Positions 21,478 through 30,355 of a stretch of 64,000 nt of DNA are shown here, one piece after another. How positions within the stretch are numbered: position 1 is the stretch's first letter; each line of letters begins with the position of its first letter. The notes under the pieces were generated by a model that was not told the origin of the DNA, ran no database searches, and worked only from the letters and a program-made list of their open reading frames with translations. This DNA comes from Fragum whitleyi (lineage: Eukaryota > Mollusca > Bivalvia > Cardiida > Cardiidae), in assembly GCA_948146395.1 (NCBI GenBank), contig OX411554.1, positions 43,289,869 to 43,353,868 on the forward strand, read 5' to 3'. The position numbers and the translations under genes were made by a program.

Positions 21478-24400
21478 CTGCGTAAGATATGAGAATGAGT
21501 TCTTTCAAAACATTTCAGTTTTATTTGATATACCCTAAAAATCCTTAAAGAGCCCCATACTCTTATACAACCCCAACCCTGTCCTTGGAAGTCAAAATCA
21601 ACACTGTAGTTATGATGTTTAAGTTGCCTATCAAAAAAAGGGCTTGAAACAAATTGGTCAAAGTTCACGAATCATCTCATTATGAATGCGCGTTTGATTG
21701 ATCAAACTATCTTTTTTATTGACAGCAGAGATCTGTTAATTGGCAAGTGCTCCTGCTTAATTTGTGTGCCAATGGAAAAACCAATGTTGATCGCTACTCT
21801 CAGGAATCAAGCTAAGAGCCAAATTGATCAACAGCATGACACTTTCTTTAATGCTTTATGGTGGTTTATTGATAATCTTACCAGAGAGCAGTTTAATTGT
21901 CAACTAGAAAGCAATGAATGGCTTGAGGAGCTCCACAGGACTATAGGCTTGAAATTCTTGTAATAGCAAAATAAAAGTTTTGACTAGATTTTCAGATATT
22001 TTGGGTTCTACTGGTGTTGAAAATGATTTTCAAAGTTTCAACTATATATCATATAGAGAAATGACCTCCCCCCATTTAATACATATTTTTCATCTGATCA
22101 CAAAAAATTTTGGTACCCTGATAGACAGTCACTCAAGGATCATGCCAGTGAAATTTGGTTGATATCCATCAATAACATTCTGAGAAAATGATTTTCAAAG
22201 TTTTAACTATAAAACATATAGAGAAATGACCTCCTCCCGTAAAATCCATATAAAGTTTCTACTATATAACATATAGAAAAATGACCTCCTCCCATAAAAT
22301 CCATATTTTTGATCCGATCACAATAATTTTTTGCAGACTGATAAAGGGTCTCCCAAGGATCATTCATGTAAAATTTGATTGGTATCTATCCATTAGAATC
22401 TGAGAAAAATCACTTTTTACCATATTTGGAAATTAGCCACGCCCATTAAATCCATGTTTTTCATTGGATCAAAATTTCTTGAACAACTTTGAAAGAGTGT
22501 CACCCAAGGATCATTCCTGTGAAGTTTGGTTGAAATTCATCCAGTAGTTTCTGAGGAGATGATTTTTAAAGAAAAAGTTCACACTTCTTGATGTTATCTG
22601 AGTGGAGACCATTGAACAAGTCACGATGACATTGCCTGGTAATCACGTGAATAATGCTGCACTTGAAGTTAATTTGCCCCAATACATTCACAATTTAATC
22701 CATTTTTTCGCATTAAAGGAATAGAATAATTGTTTGTTTTTCGGAGGGATCAATAAATCATTGATTTTGTGAACAACAAAAGATATACTTTTACTCTGCC
22801 ACACATGAAAATATGGCTTAAGTTGTTCACTCAATGAAAGATAAATCAATCTTACACTGAAACAAACCATTATCCTCTATTTATTTGGAATAGTTGTCTA
22901 TTTAAATTACATTTTACCAAATCTCTTTTGACAAATGAAGGACTAAGAGATAACAGATTATCATGCAATGAAGCCTGTGTTGACCTGATATCACCTGTCT
23001 GATAACATAACATGATATCAGACACTCTATTTTTAGAAACTATTTGTATACACTTTCACACGAAATTCTTCAATTTTTATGTTGGTTTTATTTTATATAA
23101 TTAAGCACAAAAAAAGGTTGCATGATAAATAGAATAACATATCAATGTCTTAAAATATCAATGTTATCTGGTCTCGGCAGCGAGAAATTATCATGACTCA
23201 ACAAAGCCTCGTCATGATAAATTCTCCCACCCTCGACCAGATAACATTGGTATTTTAAGACATTAACATTTTATTCCATATATACCTGCAGATCTTCATT
23301 AGAAAAAGTGATGAGTCGTGTTATCTCTTTCCTCAGACCAGCAGCCAGTTGTTTCACTCTGTCCGACACCTGCGTACCATCAGCCATCATGTAATCTGGC
23401 TCATCATGCCCAGCAGCTAGGTTAATAGAAACAATACAGTAATTGATAAAATACAAACACCATCTGTAATGAGATTTTGATTAAGACTAGCCGACATTAA
23501 CTGAGTCTAGAATTGAGTTAGCCTTGTTGAGCCTAACAACTTTAGATCAACAGGGTTATTTCATTGCTGTGACATTGGTCATATTATAAAAGAATATATC
23601 TGACGGCTATTCTTTATAGAAAACAGGGTTAGCTATGTAAGAGAGTATAATCCTCTTATCTCAAACCCAAATTTGCAAAGAAAACTGGATAAAATTAACA
23701 AAAAGATGCTATTTTAGTTCTATGAATTTCAATATTTGTGCATAATGTATACACACTGCAAGCTTGCTTGTGGACAGAAAACAGGAAGCAAAATTGTAAG
23801 TGGGCAAACCTAAGAGTTGTAACTACAATTAGAAAAAAATCAACTTTTACAGTGTTTATTGAGGTTTCCTTATGATTTCACCTAGATAAACATTATGAAA
23901 GATCATGTGTTACGAGATATTGCAGAAAGGTCTTGTCAGTCTCAAGCAATACACATGTGAAATATGATGGCTCTATCCGCAACCAATCAAAAGTATGACA
24001 ATGTTAAAGTTGGGTGGGAGGGGGCTTACAAACAAACAGATAAACAGACAGAACAAAAACAATATGCCCATGATCTATAGAACAAGATGCCCAAGAGGGC
24101 CTGTATCGCTCCACTGGCTTAAAAATCTCAAGATTTGAAAGAGAGATATTGAAAATAGAAGGTAATGAAAGTTCACAGCATTCAGAAAGAATTCCAACTT
24201 TTTCTATGTTGAAACTGACGTATGAAGAAATGAACATATTTAACTGTAAAATTACAAGGAAGAATACTATTTAGATATCACTTTAAAACTAGAAAGCCAT
24301 GAATGGCTTGAGTCGCTCCACAGGCTTGAAATTCTTGTAAAAGCAAATAAATGTTTTGACTAGATTTTTAGATATTTGGGGTTCTACTGATGTTGAAAAT

Positions 24401-27400
24401 GATTTTCAAAGTTTCAACTATATAACAGATAGAGAAATGACCTGGGCTATGAAAAGACATATTTTTCATCAAATCAAAATAATTTTTGGCTGCATGATAA
24501 TGGGTCACCCAAAGATCATACCAAAAATGTTTGATTGATATCATCCATCAGTTACATTCTGAGAAAATGATTTTCATAGTTTCCACTATTCAACATATTG
24601 AGAAATGACCTCCACCAATAAAATGCATTTTTTCATCCAATCAAAAAATTTTTTTGGGTACACTGATAAAGGGTCACTCAGGGATCATTCCAGAGAAATT
24701 TGGTTGATATCCAAAAACTAGATTCTGAGAAAATGATTTTTCAAATTTTCCACTATATAACATATAGAGAAATGACCTCTGCTTATAATATGCATATTTT
24801 TCATCCAATCAAAATATTTTTTGGTACACTGATAAAGGGTCACTCAAGGATCATTCCAGTGAAATTTGGTTGATATCCATCTGTTAGATTCTGAGAAAAT
24901 GATTTTCAAATTTTCCACTATATAACATATAGAGAAATGACCCCTGCCCATAAAATGCATATTTTCTATCCAATCACATTGATTTTTTGTAGACTGATAA
25001 AGGGTCACCCAAGGATCATTCATGTAAAATTGCATTGGTATCCATTGATTAGAATCTGAGAAAACTCACTTTTTACCATATTTGGAAATAAGCCACGCCC
25101 ATTAAATCCATGTTTTTCATTGGATCAAAATTTCTTGAACAACTATGAAAGAGGGTCACCAAAGGATCATTCCTGTGAAGTTTGGTTGAAATCCATCCAG
25201 TCGTTTCTGAGGAGAAGATTTTTAAAGAAAAGTTTACGACCGCACGCACGCACGCACAGACTCACGACAGACACAACGCCATGGCAATAGCCCCAGTGGC
25301 TTTCAGCCAGTGGAGCTAACAAGAGGACCAGAATGGCCCTATACCGCTCATCTGAATTTTATTGATCCAGTGGATCTCATCCAATCCAAATTTCTTGGAC
25401 AACTTGAAAAAAAGGTCACCCAAGGAACATTCTGGTAAAGTTTCATTGAAATAAGCCCAATGGTTGAGGAGGAGATGTCGTTCAAAGATTTTGGGGTCAA
25501 AATAAGCCCCCTCTGCCAAGCCCATATTTGGGGGTCAATCCAAATATCTTGAACAACTTTAAAAGAGGGTTGCCTCAGGAACACTCTGGTAAAGTTTCAT
25601 TGAAATTGGCCAAATGGTTCTGGAGGAGATGTTGTTTAAAGATTTTGGGGTCAAAATAAGCCCCGCTCGCCACGCCCATATTTGGGGGTCAATCCAAATT
25701 TCTTGACATACTTTAGAAGAGGGTCACCAAAGGAACATTCTGGCCAAGTTTCGTCAAAATCAACCCATTGGTTTAGGAGGAGAAGATGTTTGAAGAAAAG
25801 TTAAAGCACAGACGGACGGACACACGCACACACCACGAACACCCCTCCATGACAATAGCTTGTTGGCCTTCAGCCAGTGGAGCTAAAAATGAATAAGGTA
25901 AATATTTCACTTCACAGTTGAATGATTGATATGATATTAATTGGTCAAACCATTTTTTTGGCAATTACTTGGTTAGAAATCTAACTCTTTTCAAACCTTC
26001 TGCAGCATCCTTCCAAGTTTCTCCCTGTCTGAGTACCAACAACGTAGTGTTGAACGGTAAAAACTGGAAATAATCATCTTCATCAACTTCTGTTCCGTCT
26101 GTCTCAAATACTATCTGTACATCCTCTTCGATGGGGATTCCGAGTTTCTCTTTGGCTGAAAATGAAATCTGAGCTGCATTCAGGATCACCCAATGGTGCA
26201 AACAGTTTTCCAATTGTACATGTGCAAAGCAGGGCACAATTGGAAAACTGTTTGCACTGTTTGGTGATCCTGAACGCAGGGCTGGTAATATGTTGTACCA
26301 GTGCTACATGAAAAAAGATGAGTTTATAAACACCAATGCTCTTGTTACTGACACAATATCAATAGTTAAACCCCAAGAAATTCAGAGTCAACTTGAAGGG
26401 TCAATGACTCCTACATCTGAAAAGCTTTGAAAAGCTCACTGTACATGTTGCACCTAACAATGGATTTCATGCACCATTAAGGTCCACTACCCTAATACAA
26501 CTACATCCTTTTCTAGCCTCCAGCTGATATCCCACTTGGATTAGGATTATCATTGGGGGACAAATGTCCAAAATGATATTGGGCATATGCCCCAACCCAT
26601 GTCACCCCATGATTGAAATTTGGGGACCCAAGTATTACAAACTGCGCAATGAGGGCAGATTTTAACATCCCTTAAATGATCTATCATAACCAATGTCCCC
26701 GTGGTCTGAAAAAAAGGGGACATTTTTCAATATTTAAGGGTCAAACTTGTATTTTCAATATTTAAGGGTCAAACTTGTAATCTAGCTACCAGTGTTACAG
26801 GACCAAGGGGACAGTGTCTCTTTGGTCTCAAATAACTGGGGGCATCTATAATATTTTGGTGACAATGGTGCAAAAACACAGCATTGACACATCACTTCCC
26901 CTTATTAAACCATTTTCTATGCAGTCTGGGGAATTTATATCAATGTTATCTTATACTGTACTTGAAAAAATATTGAGGAAATATAACAAGCTTTTCCTAC
27001 TGTTTCAAAAAAGTAGGATGTTTTATTTAATTTTCAAAGGATTTATTAACCCTAGTCATGCTGAAACCGGAATACTCCTGCTTTGGCAGGAGCTTTAGAC
27101 AAACATCAGCCTGCACATATGTGCAGTCTGATGTTAGCCTACACCACCTGTTTCTCACTTTCAAACCAGAATTGTCAATAGATTTAGTTTTTCAAATAAA
27201 AATTGACCTACAGTTGGGACTTTCAGTGCTTTTTGCCCCTTTGATTTTGATGGAAATTTTTAGCCAAAATTTATTCAGCATGACAAGGGTTAAACCAAGC
27301 CTTGGCTTGCTGCAAGATATACTCTAACCCATAGCTTTATCATTCTGACTGAAGTAAGCCATGCTTTCAGGATTTTTATTGTTTGCAAAACTGTTTTTCT

Positions 27401-28012
27401 AAAATCCATCCCTTTGCTTTGTATGTGCTTTGCTAGCCAAGGCTGATGCCCACCATATATTTTATTCAGACAATTACAGTTTTTTAAAGGTTGAAAATGT
27501 TGTTACATCATAAATGCATGGCTAGTTCAGCTGCACAGCCTGGCCTTCTTAACTTGGCAGATCCAAAGAGGGTTTCAAACAAACTCCCTTCTGAGCCCAA
27601 TTATTTCATCTTCACACAAAAATCCAGTTAACCATTATCCTACTGTTCAAGACAAAGTCAATTGATGAACAAACCTTTGACGGACAGTATAGACTCTGAT
27701 CAGCCTGCACAGTTGTACAGCCTGATGTTAGCATAAACTGTCTGCCTCCTACTTAATTCCTGTGGAAAAGTCGACAGACTTGTTAATATGTAAAAAGAAA
27801 AGGATTTTACACATTAAATCAAAAGTCAGCAGAATAAGGCTTAAATCTTCTTATACTAGAAAAACAACCCACTCACCCCTTTTTGTATGTTCAAACCCCT
27901 TTACGGAAATCTTGGAATACTAACCTTTTATTTTCAGTTCATCTAAGTTAGAGGCTGTAATAGACTTCTTGTTTTTCCTATCACTATTCCAAACTTTGTA
28001 TGGTTTTGACAT
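21262..28012 (-). CDS. DFFA: DFFA/ICAD-like inhibitor of caspase-activated DNase (gene span)
   Basis: Four coding exons (28012-27925, 26155-25997, 23416-23286, 21477-21262) join in matching phases to give 197 aa. DFFA/ICAD is the chaperone and inhibitor of the apoptotic nuclease DFFB/CAD. Residues about 3-78 form a CIDE-N domain (KPYKVWNSDRKNKKSITA, then VFETDGTEVDEDDYFQFLP and LLVLRQGETW). Residues about 95-185 match the ICAD middle domain (VKQLAAGLRKEITRLITFS, EDLQ, SNLAQ, then the long helix with ALDLLKLYHKA). The C-terminus is DDPKRQKLANT, like the basic tail of human DFFA. The third (DFF-C) domain of about 100 residues is absent, so the product resembles the short ICAD form. A caspase site is not obvious. 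TTTTCAG at 28026-28032, 13 bases before the ATG, implies a 5' non-coding exon. The gene is divergent from PEX14. A CIDE or DFFB identity is less likely given the middle domain. Confidence 0.88.
21680..21880 (-). mobile_element. Degenerate SINE in DFFA-like 3'-most intron
   Basis: GTGTGCCAATGGAAAAACCAATGTTGATCG and AGGAATCAAGCTAAGAGCC parallel the SINE at 7060-7140. The 93-codon frame here (21682-21963) is therefore repeat-derived. Confidence 0.45.
21895..22590 (+). mobile_element. Pearl-like element, 5' part (CATGAATGG family)
   Basis: It starts CAACTAGAAAGCAATGAATGGCTTGAG and contains several about 120-bp units with TATAGAGAAATGACCTCC and GGATCATTCxxGTGAAATTTGG. The hairpin end is missing. 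Other copies are 24287-25319, 35127-35993 and 48621-49313. Confidence 0.65.
22975..23285. mobile_element. Inverted-repeat MITE ending at the DFFA exon 3 donor
   Basis: Arms CTTAAAATATCAATGTTATCTGG and CAGATAACATTGGTATTTTAAG, inner pair AATTATCATGACTC/GTCATGATAAATT. The right boundary text (TTTATTCCATATATAC) runs straight into exon 3, so the donor GTATAT on the - strand lies in the terminal sequence shared with 15845-15857. Confidence 0.75.
23286..23416 (-). CDS. DFFA: DFFA-like coding exon 3 (residues 83-126)
   Basis: Acceptor TTAACCTAG|CT in phase 1. It reads AGHDEPDYMMADGTQVSDRV to TFSNEDLQ, ending CTGCAG|GTATAT in phase 0. It holds the start of the ICAD middle domain. Confidence 0.87.
24081..25319 (+). 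mobile_element. Pearl-like composite element with hairpin end
   Basis: It opens AACAAGATGCCCAAGAGGGCC. From 24287 (AACTAGAAAGCCATGAATGG) it carries about six 120-bp units (ACATATAGAGAAATGACC, GATCATTCCAGTGAAATTTGG). It ends with CGCACGCACGCACAGACTC, then a hairpin AGCCCCAGTGGCTTTCAGCCAGTGGAGCTAA. The next element starts with no spacer. Confidence 0.7.
25318..25886 (+). mobile_element. Pearl-like element joined head to the previous tail
   Basis: AACAAGAGGACCAGAATGGCCC start, three internal units (AAAGATTTTGGGGTCAAAATAAGCCCC, GGAACATTCTGG), GACGGACGGACACACGCACAC, and the end CAGCCAGTGGAGCTAA. It lies in the DFFA-like intron 107 bases from exon 2. Confidence 0.7.
25997..26155 (-). CDS. DFFA: DFFA-like coding exon 2 (residues 30-83), CIDE-N core
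   Basis: Acceptor ATTTTCAG|CC in phase 1; donor GCAGAAG|GTTTGA in phase 1. It encodes KEKLGIPIEEDVQIVFETDG and TEVDEDDYFQFLPFN, the acidic face of a CIDE-N domain, ending GETWKDAAE. The GTTTGA donor is weak but is the only one that keeps phase with exon 3. Confidence 0.88.
26172..26284. mobile_element. Palindromic MITE abutting the DFFA exon 2 acceptor
   Basis: CTGCATTCAGGATCACC against GGTGATCCTGAACGCAG, inner CAAACAGTTTTCCAATTGT against its complement. It belongs with 57465-57601 and 59824-59960. It begins 16 bases outside exon 2. Confidence 0.75.
26285..27045. other. DFFA-like intron 1, mostly unassigned
   Basis: A SINE-like CTAGCCTCCAGCTGATATCCC occurs at 26515. TTTCAATATTTAAGGGTCAAACTTGTA is duplicated at 26728 and 26755. 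The frame at 26814-27098 runs into the next MITE and is not a gene. Confidence 0.4.
27046..27293. mobile_element. TTAA-flanked MITE, complete (TCATGCTGAA ends)
   Basis: TTAA (27046) then CCCTAGTCATGCTGAA at left; TTCAGCATGACAAGGG then TTAA (27290) at right. The termini are inverted repeats inside a TTAA duplication, as for piggyBac-type elements. The internal hairpin CATCAGCCTGCACATATGTGCAGTCTGATG is conserved in relatives. Confidence 0.85.
27294..27924. other. DFFA-like intron 1, remainder
   Basis: 27631-27790 is a diverged relative of the preceding MITE (CTGATCAGCCTGCACAGTTGTACAGCCTGATG). Otherwise it is non-coding. Confidence 0.4.
27925..28012 (-). CDS. DFFA: DFFA-like coding exon 1 (residues 1-29)
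   Basis: Start GACAATGTCA with A at -3. It reads MSKPYKVWNSDRKNKKSITA and then SNLDELKIK; donor AAAAG|GTTAGT in phase 1. The exon continues 13 bases upstream as 5'UTR to an acceptor at 28026. Confidence 0.85.
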
Positions 28013-28411
28013 TGTCTCTGTGCTTCTGAAAAGAATTTAGATAGATATACATACTATATTTCTCCTAATAAATGTCCCCAGGAGCTAAACATCAAATGGA
28101 CCGGGGGCTTTTATTTAGTTTGCATTTTATTATCAAGAAATCATCAAACTTATGTCTTTGAGGCCCTTTTCTCTATAAATTGAGCTAAATTTCCTTCATA
28201 TAAATGATTGTTTGGAGGAAATTCACATCAAATTAGAGAAGAAGGCTCAACAAGTTCTTAAAATTTAGGCATCTGAAGTGGGTTTTCTTAGTAAAAAGTG
28301 TAGGGGTGCTACTTTTAGGAAGGATGCTATTATAAGGGGAAGCATGTAGGGAAAATGTAGAATCATTATGACATAAGGTGCCAAGTAAGCCTAGGTTTCA
28401 CAACGGTATGC

Positions 28412-29641
28412 AGACGTTTCGTACCATAACCATTCCGTACCATAAAATATATTACCATTTTGTACCATACGTTTACCATTTCGTACCATAGGCGAAGATG
28501 TTTCGTACCATACAATGACCATTTCGTACCGAAATGGAATAAATGATTTTCAAAGAGTTAATTTCTTAAATAACTTAATTATTGCATGTAAAATCCCAAA
28601 AAATAAATGTGCTTGTGCTACGAGCCTATAAAATTTAGCCTTTAACTTAATAAAGGAGTAGGCCAAATTATGAAATGGTTGATTGGCTCGTATGTTGTTT
28701 GACTCCTGTTTGTCACAAGATTGGTAATAACAAATTGACAATGAATTGTTTGGTGTTTGCCTTCAATTATTAATCGTCAACTGATTAGCAATAAGCCGCA
28801 TTGTTTCTTAATTGAATAAACAACAATATGCTTTTGAGAGTATATTGGTGATATGTTTTTTTGAAACTACAAGAGAAATGGATTTTGTATTCAATGTTCT
28901 GAAGCAATTGCCGCATGTTGTCCAGTAGTTAATACATATTTCAAGAAATGAACATTAACTTATTCAATTAACACTCTATATATTAAGAATACATAATTTT
29001 AAAGAAAATTATATAATTTATAGCAATTTAGGTAATTTAACAAACTATAATCAGTATGATTTAGTTCTAGTTACGACGTTTGTTTTGTTTGTTTTTTTTT
29101 TTTTGTTTCGTAACTTATGATTTTTCAGATATATATGCTAACAAGTTCACGAATTTCAGGCGCCTTTTTGAAATTCATCAACAAACTTTCAACAACAAAA
29201 AAAGATAAAAAAAATAAATAGAAAAAAAATATCATCGTCCATCCTCTTTTTCGTGGATATTTGTTTGTTTGGTATATACTAAATTAAAGTAATAATTATC
29301 ATATGAGCCTGTGCGTGACATTTCCAACAATTTCAAATGTTCCTGAGGAGCATACACTGAGGAGCTCACACAGCCACAAATGGTAAATATAAAGTTATCT
29401 GATGGTCTAGGGATACTTTGATATCTTATCTATCTACTAAATGCAAAGTAAAAAAAACAAACATATGGTATGAATTCTGTATCAAAATAATAAGAAATGG
29501 ATTACCCTGCGGTACGATATGGTAATTTTATGGTACAAAACGACTTTTCCTATGGTGCGAAACGTCTTCGCCTATGGTACGAAACGTCTTCGCATATGGT
29601 ACGAAACGTCTGGTATGAAATGGTTATGGTACAAAACGTCT
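28412..29641. mobile_element. 1.23-kb inverted-repeat transposon between DFFA and PEX14
   Basis: The left arm (28412-28530) starts AGACGTTTCGTACCATAACC and repeats TTTCGTACCATA several times. The right arm (29505-29641) is its reverse complement, ending GGTTATGGTACAAAACGTCT, with tandem GGTACGAAACGTCTTCGCATAT units. The interior is AT-rich with no transposase frame, so it is non-autonomous. No clear target duplication was found. Confidence 0.8.
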
Positions 29642-29835
29642 ATAATTCTTCACAGCACCATACTAATGTTCCAAGGGTAGTTTGTTGGAGTACAATGGAA
29701 AGGCATGCACCCTTTTCTCTGGAGCACCTTTAGAATCTGTCCATCCCTTTATGGGCATTGTTTTATTACACACAATTATAACTAACCCTAACCCTTAAAC
29801 TAACCCTTATCCTAAAACTTTACACTTTAACTCAC

Positions 29836-29934
29836 CCATGTTGTAACAACATAAGCCTCATTTGCTAGTCTGATGTGCAAGGCTCCACAGAGAGAGGGGT
29901 ACATTATTGAAGCTAAAACAAATACTGACAGATA
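29836..29934 (-). other. Exon-like 33-codon segment between DFFA and PEX14
   Basis: On the - strand TTATCTCTACAG precedes, and GGGTGAGT follows, a 99-base stretch with one open frame (YLSVFVLASIMYPSLCGALH and on to YVVTTW). It could be an alternative 5' exon of the DFFA-like gene, but joined to the acceptor at 28026 its frame is not that of DFFA. No family was recognised. Confidence 0.25.
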
Positions 29935-30189
29935 CTGTAGAGATAAAGATAATTTATTTCTTTTGTATCCCCTAAAATGTTGTTCATGGTCGCGAATTCC
30001 AATTACAAGCATTCAATTTGTCCCAGATACGGGATTTTTCACGAATTTTTCTACTTGAGACAAAATTATGTTCATATGAGTAAGAAAAGGGTTGGAAATT
30101 ACCGATCACTTTCTGATACTGTCATTAAACAGAAATCGAGACTTATCTGGTGTGATAAAGTAAATAAAAGTGTATCGTTTATAACGTTA

Positions 30190-30334
30190 ACGTTGATTGG
30201 CTAATTTAAACCAATCAAATTCGAGTTAATCCACAGGGTAATTCCATTCACGTCAAGCTTTGCCATTGGCCAAAAACTATGATATAAATCAATCAGAATA
30301 GTTGTTTCTTACGAACTTAGGCAGTCTGTCCAAA
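30190..30334. promoter_or_regulatory. Probable PEX14 promoter within the divergent intergenic region
   Basis: Three CCAAT boxes occur in both orientations (ATTGG at about 30196, CCAAT at 30211, ATTGG at 30265) just upstream of the PEX14 ATG. No TATA box is evident in the right place. CCAAT boxes in both orientations are usual in bidirectional promoters; whether this one also drives DFFA is inference. Confidence 0.45.
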
Positions 30335-30355
30335 ATGGCGGAGCAAGATACAAAA
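30335..30355 (+). CDS. PEX14: PEX14 coding exon 1 (residues 1-7)
   Basis: AAAATGGCGG start context. It encodes MAEQDTK, then donor AAA|GTAAAT, phase 0. It is supported by the correct phase of exon 2 and the position next to the CCAAT boxes. Confidence 0.8.

Noticed and set aside
21682..21963. 93-codon frame in DFFA intron
   Set aside because: It is composed of a degenerate SINE and the start of a pearl-like element.
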